Shown one piece after another: positions 18,731 through 27,363 of a DNA stretch of 64,000 bases (position 1 is the stretch's first letter; every line of letters begins with the position of its first letter). The DNA comes from Ignavibacteria bacterium (GTDB lineage: Bacteria; Bacteroidota; Ignavibacteria; Kapaibacteriales; UBA4661), in contig JACVZY010000118.1 in the NCBI GenBank assembly GCA_014654705.1, forward strand, positions 53,367-117,366, given 5' to 3'. The notes under the pieces were generated by a model, which made no database searches, was not told the DNA's origin, and saw only the letters and a program-made list of their open reading frames with translations. The position numbers and the translations under genes are program-made.

Positions 18731-19378
18731 TTATTTCCCGTTGAACACTTTTTCTGACTGTCCTTCCGTACCGTTCGCGTACAGAAGTGGTCTTGTTGTC
18801 GCCCATTCTTCAAGAAAATTGGTAAAGTGTTTTTCCATCACAGTATAAAACGTTCCCATTTCGCTCAGACGCTTGAGGAGCAAGTCTTTATCAAGCAATG
18901 CCTCCGAATCAGACTCAGCAATTTTATTCCCTAAGTGCTGCGCAATTTCGATGTTATGATGAATCAACAGTGCAAAATTCCGAAACGCATTGGCAAATAC
19001 TTCCGGCTGAATCTCGTAAAAGTCTTTACGGCTGCCGGGATTCCACACTTTGCGGATGATATTGCGCTCGTTCAAGCGGCGTGTTACCTGACTAATGGGA
19101 CCCTTGCTCATGCCAAGCTGTTCGGTAATTTCATCAAGTGAAAGGGGTTGGGGCGAATACAAGAGCAGTGCAACGATGTGCCCCATCTGCTTGCTCAAGC
19201 CGAACCCGCGATATGCTTCGCCAAATGCTTGAAGCATTTCGCGCTTGGTCTCGTCCATCTGAAGCGGCTCGGAAGCTGCGCCGTTGCTGATGTCAGTACC
19301 ATTGACGGTTTCATTTTCTATTATTGTTTCGGCTGTCGGAGTATCATTTGTCATAACTTCATCGGGTTGCTTGTTCAT
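18731..19378 (-). CDS. GbsR/MarR-type winged-helix transcriptional regulator
   Basis: A 215-residue protein. The first 40 residues are acidic and probably disordered. Residues about 60-130 form a winged helix typical of GbsR/MarR proteins: LLLYSPQPLSLDEITEQLGM, then SKGPISQVTRRLNE and KVWNPGSRKDFYE. The C-terminal helices would dimerise. It lies between the PHA synthase gene and the halohydrin-dehalogenase-type gene, all on the minus strand. It is the only dedicated DNA-binding regulator here, so it is the best candidate to bind the GTTTGA-N6-TCAAAC palindromes nearby; that link is inference. Confidence 0.82.
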   Translation of the reverse strand: MNKQPDEVMTNDTPTAETIIENETVNGTDISNGAASEPLQMDETKREMLQAFGEAYRGFGLSKQMGHIVALLLYSPQPLSLDEITEQLGMSKGPISQVTRRLNERNIIRKVWNPGSRKDFYEIQPEVFANAFRNFALLIHHNIEIAQHLGNKIAESDSEALLDKDLLLKRLSEMGTFYTVMEKHFTNFLEEWATTRPLLYANGTEGQSEKVFNGK

Positions 19379-19569
19379 AACAATTCGTGCTGGACACGGG
19401 TGGTGACGCGGGGGTAGATCGCGTGCGGCAAATGCTGTTCATTTCTTGCACTACGGCTCTATTATGCAATGCTTACAAATGTACCGAAAAAATCGCTATT
19501 TTCTGCGATAAAGTTACTTGTATGGCAAGGTTTGTGTCGTGTGTGGTGACACATACGAAGTGTCAGCTA

Positions 19570-20712
19570 TTACGCCCTGTCACGTTCAGAAAGCCATGCC
19601 GCAATGGCAGGTGCAAGCTCTTTTTGCGCTTTTGAGCCGACAAAAATACCAATATGTCCACCAGGAATTTCGTAGAGAATGTTATCTTTTGTTCCGACAA
19701 ATTTGTTGAGTGCCTTTGTTGCGCTGTGCGGCACAATATGGTCATCCGAAGCAAAAATATTCATCAGCGGCATGGCGATATTTTTCAGATGGACGTTTTT
19801 TTTGCCAAGCCGGAGCGTCCCTTTGATGAGCTTGTTTTCTTGGTATAAATCGGTGATAAACTGCCGATAGCACTCGCCCGGCTGTCCGGGACTATCGAAA
19901 ATCCATTGCTCCATCCGCAAAAAGTTCAGAAACTTTTTGTCATCATCAAGGGTCTGAAAAGCGCCCATGTACTTTTGAAGCCGAGCAAAAGGCTTGAGCA
20001 TCACAAATCCTGCGTTCAAAAAGTCCGGCGGCACAACGCCGTACGAATCAACGACCGTGTTAACATTTAAGTCTTTTGCCCATTGAAAGAGCAAACCATC
20101 TTTGACAGAAAAATCAATGGGCGTGGCAATCGTTATCAGGTTTTGAACCTTCTTCGGAAAGAGCGCGGCGTAAATAGTCGCAAACGTCCCGCCTTGACAC
20201 ACGCCCAAGAGATTGATTTTCTGCAAACCAGCTTGTTTTCGCACTACATTCGCGCAATCATCAATAAAGCCGGAAACATAATCGTCCAGCGTCAAGTGAT
20301 GCTCAAAGCGCGTCGGATAGCCCCAGTCAATCATATACACATCCAGACCATTCGCCAAAAGCTGCTGCACCAAACTGCGGTCGGGCTGCAAATCCAGCAT
20401 ATACGGGCGGTTCACGAGCGCATAGACAATCAGCACGGGAATGCGGACACGTTTTGGTTTTTGCTCCTCGATTTTTTGCGCCTTGTGCGTAAAATGATAG
20501 AGCCTGACGTGTCCGTCTTCCCATACACATTCCTTGTCCGACGTGCCCACTTCAACGCCCTTCACGTCCTGCAAGGCTGACAAACTCCGCATGAGTTTGG
20601 TGTGAACATCTGCCATTGTTTGCAGTGCGTCCGCTCCCGAAGTGCTGCCGTAGTCGGACGCTTGGGAAGCAGACGTGCTTGTGTTTTTGGTATTATGTCG
20701 TGAAGTGGACAT
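19570..20712 (-). CDS. phaC: Class III polyhydroxyalkanoate synthase catalytic subunit PhaC
   Basis: ATG 20712 (with AAAGGA upstream) gives 380 residues, close to the 355 of class III PhaC; the open frame to 20868 overlaps phaE and is not needed. The lipase-like box is GVCQGG with nucleophile Cys172. The acid is Asp323/324 in ASDDHIVPH and the general base is His353 in GGHIGIF. It polymerises (R)-3-hydroxyacyl-CoA to PHA on granules together with PhaE, encoded directly upstream. The N-terminal 30 residues are Ser/Thr-rich and probably disordered. Confidence 0.95.
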   Translation of the reverse strand: MSTSRHNTKNTSTSASQASDYGSTSGADALQTMADVHTKLMRSLSALQDVKGVEVGTSDKECVWEDGHVRLYHFTHKAQKIEEQKPKRVRIPVLIVYALVNRPYMLDLQPDRSLVQQLLANGLDVYMIDWGYPTRFEHHLTLDDYVSGFIDDCANVVRKQAGLQKINLLGVCQGGTFATIYAALFPKKVQNLITIATPIDFSVKDGLLFQWAKDLNVNTVVDSYGVVPPDFLNAGFVMLKPFARLQKYMGAFQTLDDDKKFLNFLRMEQWIFDSPGQPGECYRQFITDLYQENKLIKGTLRLGKKNVHLKNIAMPLMNIFASDDHIVPHSATKALNKFVGTKDNILYEIPGGHIGIFVGSKAQKELAPAIAAWLSERDRA

Positions 20713-20788
20713 TGCAGGGGTTCCTTTGTTGCGTAGCAAAGACAGAATGAAAATTGTTTGAATGTAATTTCTTGTCGCCCTGAACCGC

Positions 20789-22261
20789 TTATTTACGTGC
20801 TGTTGCCTTCTTAGGTGCAGATTTGGCAGACGCATTTGTTTCTTCGCCCTGGCTGTCTTCAGCACCATGTTTTTCCAAGTCCCGAACTTTGCGCTTCAAT
20901 TCAAAAACAGTTTTAGCAAGCTCGTCCACATGCGAGCGCGTTACGACGGGGAAATCTTTGAGCATTACTTCAAACAAACGCTCAAAATCTTTGTGAAGTA
21001 GAGAACTTGTTTGCGCAAGTGTGCTTTGCACTGCCGTATATTCTTTCGTCTCAAAGAGTTCGCGGAATACTTCTTCGTTCGTATTCACCCATGTCGCAAA
21101 GAGTTCATCGAAATTCGTCGGCGTTTGTGCTTTTCGCGTGGAAGTGAAGAATGTTTCGGCAACCTTCTCCAATGCCTTTTCGCCATTGGTGTAGAGTAGG
21201 TATTGAAATTTTGTGATGGTGGAATAGTATTCGCCAAAACGCTCAAGAATATGCTGCGAAATTTCCGCCATCTCGCGCCCGCGCTGGTTCATCGGCAGCG
21301 CGTTTGAGGATGCAAGCGCTTGCTGATAGCCGGAAAGAAGCGTGTTGTAAACCCCCATAGCGGCTTCGGGATTGTGCGCCATCAAGCCAAAAATCGTTTT
21401 CGCATTTTGCTCCATCATCGTCATCATTGTTCTCGAAGCCTGTTCGGTTGAGGACTGAAGCGATTGTGCAAAGGTGTACATCTGACCAAAAAGCGATTGC
21501 ATCGCTTCCGGCATCATAAATTCAAACACAGCGTCAATAACTTCTTTGTATTTGGCGGGATTCATGAGTTTTTGTACGTCTTCCATGCTGAGAGGTTTTC
21601 CGCTTTTCAGCACTTCAAGCGCTGGCATCCAAAATTCAAACAGTTTCATATACGCCGTTGCGCCGGAAAGCATATTGCGGAAGGTGTCCTGAGCGACTCC
21701 GGCGGGTAAATTATCAGCAAGAGCACTATACATCTTTTGTGCGGAGCTGCTCCACGACTGCGAAAAATGCTGCCAGTGTTCGTACATTTTCGCCACTTGT
21801 CCGAAGAGTGCGAATGAGGATGAACCCGCTTCGGCAAATTGGTTCCACTGCTTTATCATATCGTTAGGAGGCATCATCCCTGTCCACGGCTTCATCATAG
21901 CGTTCGGCATTTGCGACCAATAACTCATCATCGCTGCAGGGTCGCCAAAAGGGAATTGCCTGCTCGCCGGATTGGTTTGATTACTCGCATTGGGGGTGTT
22001 CCAGAGTCCGCCGAATGGAGCGGTAGTTGCCATGTTTTTTGTGAAGTTTTCCGCTTGGAGCATCATGTTTTTCGCCATTTCTTGTTGTTGCTCCAGCATC
22101 GTCGCGTACAACTCGGTACTATTTTTCACAGCTCCAGCTATGTTGCCTTCGGAAAGAGAGCCGGCTGCTTTCGTTGCCGTTTCCGTCCATGTTTTGAGTA
22201 GGGCGGTTTGTCCTTCCATCCACTGTGAATAGAAGCTGTTGGTCGCTGTTTGGGTTTTCAT
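20789..22261 (-). CDS. phaE: Class III PHA synthase subunit PhaE
   Basis: A 490-residue, mostly helical, Met/Gln-rich protein with excellent Shine-Dalgarno AAGGAG before ATG 22261. The C-terminal part (FGEYYSTITKFQYLLYTNGE and RSHVDELAKTVFELKRKVRDLE) matches PhaE, the partner of PhaC. It is longer than typical PhaE (about 350 residues) because of an extra N-terminal region and a Lys/Ala-rich tail (SAPKKATARK) that could contact DNA or the granule surface. It is followed by phaC after 76 bases. Two palindromic sites lie in the divergent promoter region upstream. Confidence 0.88.
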   Translation of the reverse strand: MKTQTATNSFYSQWMEGQTALLKTWTETATKAAGSLSEGNIAGAVKNSTELYATMLEQQQEMAKNMMLQAENFTKNMATTAPFGGLWNTPNASNQTNPASRQFPFGDPAAMMSYWSQMPNAMMKPWTGMMPPNDMIKQWNQFAEAGSSSFALFGQVAKMYEHWQHFSQSWSSSAQKMYSALADNLPAGVAQDTFRNMLSGATAYMKLFEFWMPALEVLKSGKPLSMEDVQKLMNPAKYKEVIDAVFEFMMPEAMQSLFGQMYTFAQSLQSSTEQASRTMMTMMEQNAKTIFGLMAHNPEAAMGVYNTLLSGYQQALASSNALPMNQRGREMAEISQHILERFGEYYSTITKFQYLLYTNGEKALEKVAETFFTSTRKAQTPTNFDELFATWVNTNEEVFRELFETKEYTAVQSTLAQTSSLLHKDFERLFEVMLKDFPVVTRSHVDELAKTVFELKRKVRDLEKHGAEDSQGEETNASAKSAPKKATARK

Positions 22262-22325
22262 AATGAACTCCTTGTGGTTAATAGAAAAATGATTGGTAAG
22301 GAATTAGGGTTTGTTTTGTTTCAAT

Positions 22326-22345
22326 CGTTTGATTTAATTCAAACG
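22326..22345. promoter_or_regulatory. Palindromic operator candidate 2 (CGTTTGA-N6-TCAAACG)
   Basis: Perfect 7-base arms with a 6-base spacer, 65 bases upstream of the phaE start. It shares the GTTTGA-N6-TCAAAC core with sites 1 and 3. The position suits control of phaE-phaC transcription. Confidence 0.68.
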
Positions 22346-22419
22346 TAATGAATTTCAATTCCTTTGTCAAGTTTTTTCTTCAAGTGCTTGTTTTTAGATT
22401 TCTTACCCCGCTAATTTAC

Positions 22420-22448
22420 TTGACTTTGGTTGTAAAAATGTGTAAGTT
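22420..22448 (+). promoter_or_regulatory. Possible promoter for the PhaZ7-like gene
   Basis: TTGACT (22420-22425), 17 bases, TAAGTT (22443-22448). It lies directly before palindrome 3, so a protein bound there would block transcription start. Promoter consensus in this phylum often differs from the sigma-70 type, so this is only a suggestion. Confidence 0.3.
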
Positions 22449-22456
22449 GATTTTGG

Positions 22457-22484
22457 TTATCGTTTGAAATAAATCAAACGATAA
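22457..22484. promoter_or_regulatory. Palindromic operator candidate 3 (TTATCGTTTGA-N6-TCAAACGATAA)
   Basis: The strongest of the three sites: perfect 11-base arms round a 6-base A/T spacer. It lies 52 bases before the start of the PhaZ7-like gene and about 110 bases from site 2, inside the divergent phaE/lipase promoter region. Confidence 0.75.
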
Positions 22485-22535
22485 AAACATTATCAGTACT
22501 TTTTACCATGTTTTTGTGTTCTAGGAGCGTGTGAT

Positions 22536-23588
22536 ATGACCCCAAACTTTCGCCTTGTCGTGCGATTCGCTGTGTTCGGAGCCGTCGCTTGTACGTTTGT
22601 CGCTTGCAGCACATTGCAAGAACCGGTGCGGAGAGCATCTGCCCAAACTGGCGCAGTAGCAACCATCAATGAACAACCTCAACAACTTGGCGAGATTGTC
22701 TCAAAGGGTGAGGCGACACTACAAGCCGTACCATCCGGCTTTACGTCTCACTTCGCCACGTGGCTACAAAATAACGGCTACGGCGGAGATAATTTCGGCA
22801 ATATTGCCTGCTATGGGGGGCGCACGGGCGGTTCTGATAATCCCGTGAACCAACCGGTGATTTTTATTCATGGGAATTCTGACAAAGCTCTCGGTACGGC
22901 ATTGGGACAAACGGGGTGGACAAATTCTATTACTTATTTTCAGACACAAGGTTATAAATCATCTGAAATGTATGCGCTGACGTGGGGACCAGCAAATTCA
23001 GCACTCTCGGCACAACAATATCATTCGCGTCCATACTTAACGCGGATTCGCCGTTTTATTGAGGCTGTTCTGGCATACACGGGGGCATCGAAAATAGATA
23101 TTATCGGACATTCTATGGGCGTAACGCTTGCACGCAAGGCAATTAAGGGCGGTACGGCAAGTGACTTGCTCAATGGTGGGTCATACAATTTGGGAGCGTC
23201 TCTGACCGCAAAGGTAGATGCTTTCGTTGGTATTGCCGGAGCAAATTGGGGCTTAGTTTCTTGCTATCAGACAGGTGGCTCTACGCCAACGTGCGCGGCT
23301 ACGAATGGTCTTTATCCCGGTTATGCCGTCGGACCCTATGGACTTTCCAGCATTTTGCAAGACCTCAATGCTACATCCGGTTATGAAGGCACATATCGTT
23401 ATTCAATTTGGTCAACAGTGGATGAAATTATTGGTTACGCAAATCTTGTCTATGGGCGCTACACATCACGCATACCGGGTCAAAGCGGAGAAAAAGTCTA
23501 TTCAAGCGTTCCTTACGGGCACTTTAACTGCAAAGATTTGACCGAAGCAGTTCAGCTTAATATGGTGAAATTCCATAATCCGAATTAA
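22536..23588 (+). CDS. PhaZ7-like lipase/PHB depolymerase lipoprotein
   Basis: ATG 22536 has a good ribosome site (TAGGAG). The 350-residue product has a signal peptide with a probable lipobox FVAC (Cys24). The catalytic domain has VIFIHGNSDKA (107-117), nucleophile Ser193 in IIGHSMGV, and VSCYQTGGSTPTC, which resembles a stretch after the nucleophile in Paucimonas lemoignei PhaZ7 (a depolymerase of native amorphous PHB). A late His lies in PYGHFNC. It belongs to the lipase class 2/PhaZ7 group. It is divergent from phaE and next to operator 3, which supports a role in polyester turnover; a general lipase is the alternative. Confidence 0.75.
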   Translation: MTPNFRLVVRFAVFGAVACTFVACSTLQEPVRRASAQTGAVATINEQPQQLGEIVSKGEATLQAVPSGFTSHFATWLQNNGYGGDNFGNIACYGGRTGGSDNPVNQPVIFIHGNSDKALGTALGQTGWTNSITYFQTQGYKSSEMYALTWGPANSALSAQQYHSRPYLTRIRRFIEAVLAYTGASKIDIIGHSMGVTLARKAIKGGTASDLLNGGSYNLGASLTAKVDAFVGIAGANWGLVSCYQTGGSTPTCAATNGLYPGYAVGPYGLSSILQDLNATSGYEGTYRYSIWSTVDEIIGYANLVYGRYTSRIPGQSGEKVYSSVPYGHFNCKDLTEAVQLNMVKFHNPN

Positions 23589-23628
23589 AACCCTCTCTCT
23601 GAACACCCAATATATGCGGTGTCCTGAC

Positions 23629-23712
23629 AAAAGGTGTTGCTGATGATGAATGTGTGATGATGCCCGACAAAAGGTTGGTGCAGTACCCATATCGCAATCA
23701 GCAACACCTTTT
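23629..23712. terminator. Long inverted repeat between convergent genes, probable bidirectional terminator
   Basis: Perfect 16-base arms (AAAAGGTGTTGCTGAT / ATCAGCAACACCTTTT) separated by 52 bases, between the convergent PhaZ7-like and pirin genes. Arms end in A/T runs suitable for termination on both strands. The large loop contains a partial direct copy of the left arm (CCCGACAAAAGGTTGGTG), suggesting the structure arose by duplication. Confidence 0.6.
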
Positions 23713-23731
23713 AGCTTTGTACTACGTTAAA

Positions 23732-24631
23732 TTATCGTTGAATCGTGCCGTATTTCCCAGCCTGATAATCGCTATATGCCGTAGCAATGCCTTCTCTGCT
23801 ATTCATCACAAAGGGACCCTGCATGAATATCGGCTCCCCAAGCGGCTTTCCGGCAAGAACTATCACATCGAGTGCTTCGTTCGTGGGGTTCTGACAAAGC
23901 ACACCGTTATCACTTTCGGACAGCGTATTCGAGAGCAGAGCAAGCTCTGCCTCGCGCAATACCGTCTGATTTTCACCCACAAGAAGCGTTCCGGCGGTCA
24001 GATACAGTGCTGCGTGGAAGTCTGTCTGTATCCACAATGAAATTTCAGTATGGGCATTGAGCCGCAGATGATAGATTACAAGCGGGCTGTAGAGCGGCAT
24101 GGCAGAAGTAATTATTTTGCCGTCATGCTGATATGTGCCTGCAATGACTTTGAGCGAACCTGCATTATTCGGTAGTGTTAAGGTCGGAAGCTCTTCCGCA
24201 GATAATAACCCGTATTTCGGAGTCGTATCTTTATGCGCCGTGGGCAGCGTAAGCCAGAGTTGAATACCGTGCGTTGTTCCCCAGCGCTCCGCAAACTCAG
24301 CACTCATACCTTCGTCATGCACAATTCCCGAACCCGCCACCATCCACTGCGTACCGCCTGAGCGCACCACACCATGTCCGCCGTAACTGTCGAAATGTTC
24401 CATTTCGCCGTCAAAAAGATATGTCACCGTGATGATTCCTCTGTGCGGGTGTGCGCCCGTGCCGTCGTGCTTGGGCGTGTGCGGCTCGTGGCGGCTTGGT
24501 CCAATATGGTCGAGAAAGACAAACGGGTCGGCATGGCGAAGGTTTAACGTCGGCATCGGGCGACGCACTGCCATTCTGGGTGCGATTTCGGTGTGCTTGG
24601 AAGGGATGATGCTTGATATGAAGCGGCTCAT
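23732..24631 (-). CDS. Pirin family protein
   Basis: A 299-residue bicupin. The N-terminal cupin has FVFLDHIGPSRH, the metal-binding HPHRGIITVTY (His at about 61 and 63), then GGTQWMVAGSGIVHDE with the third His and Glu ligands. The C-terminal cupin shows AALYLTAGTLLVGE. Pirins bind Fe or other metals; some act as quercetinases, others as redox-sensitive regulators. All four ligand positions appear present. No functional partner is adjacent. Confidence 0.92.
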   Translation of the reverse strand: MSRFISSIIPSKHTEIAPRMAVRRPMPTLNLRHADPFVFLDHIGPSRHEPHTPKHDGTGAHPHRGIITVTYLFDGEMEHFDSYGGHGVVRSGGTQWMVAGSGIVHDEGMSAEFAERWGTTHGIQLWLTLPTAHKDTTPKYGLLSAEELPTLTLPNNAGSLKVIAGTYQHDGKIITSAMPLYSPLVIYHLRLNAHTEISLWIQTDFHAALYLTAGTLLVGENQTVLREAELALLSNTLSESDNGVLCQNPTNEALDVIVLAGKPLGEPIFMQGPFVMNSREGIATAYSDYQAGKYGTIQR

Positions 24632-24679
24632 GGCTCAGAGATTTTTTTATTGAAAAAGGAAGACGGTAATTGCCTGTAT

Positions 24680-26299
24680 TTAACGCATCACCACAAGCGG
24701 CACGGTTTCCACACGCCCGCCCACGCGCACGACACAGATGTATGCGCCGCTCGTTTCTACATCCATCGGAATTGCGTGAGCACCTTCGGGCAAAAAGCCG
24801 CTCCACACCTGACGTTGCAAACGTCCTGTGGTGCTAAAGAGCGAAACATCTACTTCGCCTGCCGTGCGCAACTCAAAGCGCAGCATGCTTCTGCCTTGCG
24901 AAGGATTCGGTGAGAGCGAAAGCGCATTCCCGCTTGCGTTGCGAAAGGCGTTGTCACTCACGCTTGTCGGGCGAGACTTTATCACAGCAAGCGGCGCAAT
25001 GCGTTCGCCCAGAATAGCCGTAGAATCCTGCTCCGACGCGCCAAACCACGATTGAAGAACGTTTGCATACACGCGGCGGTAGTCGTATTGGTATTGTAAA
25101 TCGCCGTTGTTGTTCAAATTTGCGAGGTCGAAGGGATTGCCGAAGACGTTCGCGTTGACGTTGTTGCCGAAGACAAATTGCACCGAAGCCGCGCCGTGGT
25201 CGGTGCCAAGCGAACCATTTTCTTGCGGACGACGACCAAATTCGGAAATGGTCATACCGACAACACGGTCTGCAAAGCGCTGTTGGAGTGCGTCCTGCAT
25301 GAACTGCGTAATGCCGGTAGCCAGCGAACGCAAAAGATTAGGATGCGAACCGCTGCCATCGGCTTGCTGCTGAAGCACGTGCGTATCGAAGCCGCCCATA
25401 TAGACCAAATATACTTTTGATTGTAAGCCGCCGGAAATAAGCCGTGCCACCATGCGAAGTTGCTGCGCCAGTCCGGTTCCATAGTCCACTGTATTTGTTC
25501 CTTTGTCAAATGCCTTTTTGACAAGCTGCGAGTAGGCATCGGACTTCTGAGCAATGGTGCGCACGTAATTGAACTCGCTTGCAAAGGTGGAATTATCCGT
25601 GAGGGCGGCATCATCCGGCGATAAGCCTTGTCCAAGCTGGAAAAATTGCTCGGGGTCGGCAAGCGCAATGCCCATATCGCCGCGCGTGTCGTCTTTGAGC
25701 AGCATCGAAAGCGTTCCACCAACCTGCACACAGAGCGGGTAGTCGGGGATTTGGCTGCCGGAAGGCGCATAGAGCTTGGCAATGGAGCGCCCCACCCAAC
25801 CGTCGTTAAATTGCGTGGTCGGGAGCGAAGAATTGATGCCGGAGAGCCAAATATCGGTCGAGCGGAAGTGCGATAGATTGGGGTTTTCGTAGCCTACGCC
25901 TTGCACCACTGCCAAACGACCATCTTCGTAGAGCTGCTTGAAGCCGCCGAAGGGTACGTCATTGGTCAATGCCGGATGCAGATACACCCGCGAACCGAAG
26001 AGTCGTGTCGCCAGTTCTTTTTTCACGCCAAGCTGCGGGCGGAGGCGATAGTAATTCGCATCGTCTGCCGGAATGACCGTATTTAAGCCATCATTGCCGC
26101 CGAAAAGCTGAACGACGATGAGAATGTTATCGCTATTCTGCACTTCAGCGCCAAATTTATCAGGCGACATTGCCAGAAGCGGCATCCCTCCGATGATTTG
26201 CGACGAAGCGCCGAGAGCGGTTACCCCGGCGGCAGTTTGCAGAAAGGAGCGGCGTTTCATAGCGAATTGTTTCGTGCTGAGACGGTTGTTCGTGTTCAT
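24680..26299 (-). CDS. DUF1501 protein with Tat signal and T9SS C-terminal sorting domain
   Basis: The 539-residue protein starts with a Tat-type signal (KRRSFLQTAAGVTALGA). A second in-frame ATG at 26260 begins right at this motif, so either start works. The DUF1501 body shows VVQLFGGNDGLNTVIPADDANYY (shortened pattern: GGNDGLNTV), HFRSTDIW and TISEFGRRPQENGSLGTDHG, typical of this sulfatase-fold-like family. The end (LSPNPSQGRSMLRFEL to the stop) is a type IX sorting domain. Such proteins usually pair with a DUF1800 gene; none is adjacent. Export by Tat then T9SS to the surface is implied. Confidence 0.85.
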   Translation of the reverse strand: MNTNNRLSTKQFAMKRRSFLQTAAGVTALGASSQIIGGMPLLAMSPDKFGAEVQNSDNILIVVQLFGGNDGLNTVIPADDANYYRLRPQLGVKKELATRLFGSRVYLHPALTNDVPFGGFKQLYEDGRLAVVQGVGYENPNLSHFRSTDIWLSGINSSLPTTQFNDGWVGRSIAKLYAPSGSQIPDYPLCVQVGGTLSMLLKDDTRGDMGIALADPEQFFQLGQGLSPDDAALTDNSTFASEFNYVRTIAQKSDAYSQLVKKAFDKGTNTVDYGTGLAQQLRMVARLISGGLQSKVYLVYMGGFDTHVLQQQADGSGSHPNLLRSLATGITQFMQDALQQRFADRVVGMTISEFGRRPQENGSLGTDHGAASVQFVFGNNVNANVFGNPFDLANLNNNGDLQYQYDYRRVYANVLQSWFGASEQDSTAILGERIAPLAVIKSRPTSVSDNAFRNASGNALSLSPNPSQGRSMLRFELRTAGEVDVSLFSTTGRLQRQVWSGFLPEGAHAIPMDVETSGAYICVVRVGGRVETVPLVVMR

Positions 26300-26650
26300 G
26301 GGCGAGTGGTGTTTGATTGTGAGACATGAGCGAAGCGCAAAGGGCGCATGGTATCAGGCTTTGCAAGCATCGTGCCAAAATTGAGGCTCTTGCTTCTTGG
26401 TTTCCCTTACGGGCGCTGTGTCAATTCAATATAACAATGCAAAATCAAAATGGTGGGCGAGAGTAGCAGCGTAAACAAGTAGGGTGTCAACGGGCGGACA
26501 TTTTACGTGTAATGCTTCGACAAACTCAGGCTGGAGACGTTTTAGAATCTCATACTGAATCTGCTCGAAGCATTAAACTATTATTGCTTAGCTGCTTAAC
26601 GGCACAAAATATACTTTTTCCCAATAACAAGCCAGACAAAAATTTGACGC
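26300..26650. other. Intergenic stretch of 351 bp
   Basis: No coding region with family resemblance is visible on either strand. It contains the inverted repeat at 26510-26575 and presumably the promoter of the DUF1501 gene near its left end. Confidence 0.6.
26510..26575. repeat. REP-like palindromic element
   Basis: Perfect 11-base arms TAATGCTTCGA / TCGAAGCATTA separated by 44 bases. The left arm runs into CTTCGACAAACTCAGGCTG, which resembles a short palindromic repeat found dispersed in many bacterial genomes. Only one copy was noticed in this window. Confidence 0.45.
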
Positions 26651-27100
26651 TTAAAACGTGAAACCCAGTCCAATACCACCCCATGATATAAGTCCATTAT
26701 TCAAAAACGGCGTATAGGCTGCTTTGAAAAAGAACCCGCCATTAGGTTCTTGATAACGGTATCCCAGAATACCCGTTCCTACAATGCCTGTTCCCGTGAT
26801 GCCGTCCCGTGCCTGTAAAAAAGCCGTTAGCCCCAATCCCAGCTCAATGTTACTGGCACCACCCAAGCCGATAAGATAGCTTGCCGTAAGTGGAATAGCT
26901 AGTGAAATGGGGTTTAGCCCGATACGAAGAGCGACATTGCTGGAAACCAACCGATCGTAATTGATGGTGAAAAAATTATATCCGTTTCCATATCCTTCGG
27001 CATAGAAGGTATTTCTCGCCGATTGTGCAACCGCCCGGTGTGGTGAAACCGTGCAGCATAGTACGGCGACAATGCTGGCAATAGTGAGTATGCTTTTCAT
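26651..27100 (-). CDS. Small outer-membrane beta-barrel-like protein
   Basis: ATG 27100 with GAGGA upstream gives 149 residues. A signal peptide ends at HRAVAQ (about residue 26). The remainder is Gly- and aromatic-rich with alternating hydrophobic residues (NTFYAEGYGNGYNFF, then LGLGLTAFLQ) and ends in GFTF, as in small outer-membrane barrels. I do not recognise a named family. Confidence 0.65.
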   Translation of the reverse strand: MKSILTIASIVAVLCCTVSPHRAVAQSARNTFYAEGYGNGYNFFTINYDRLVSSNVALRIGLNPISLAIPLTASYLIGLGGASNIELGLGLTAFLQARDGITGTGIVGTGILGYRYQEPNGGFFFKAAYTPFLNNGLISWGGIGLGFTF

Positions 27101-27363
27101 GGTAAATTCCTCGAATAAGTGATAATCTTTGGCACACAATAACATTTCTCTTGGCGGAGAAAAAACGAATTATGCCCGCAAGAGTGTTTTTGTCGTGAAC
27201 CAAGGCGTAAAAGTGTTTATGAGTTCTGAGCAGGGAAGAAATTTCTCGCTCTTTACCTCTACGACAAATTGCGCTTATTAATTTCAAGGAGTGTTACATG
27301 ATTACTCAAAATTGTTACACAACTCACATTTCTTGAGAAGTGGGTGCAAAATCATTAACGTAT

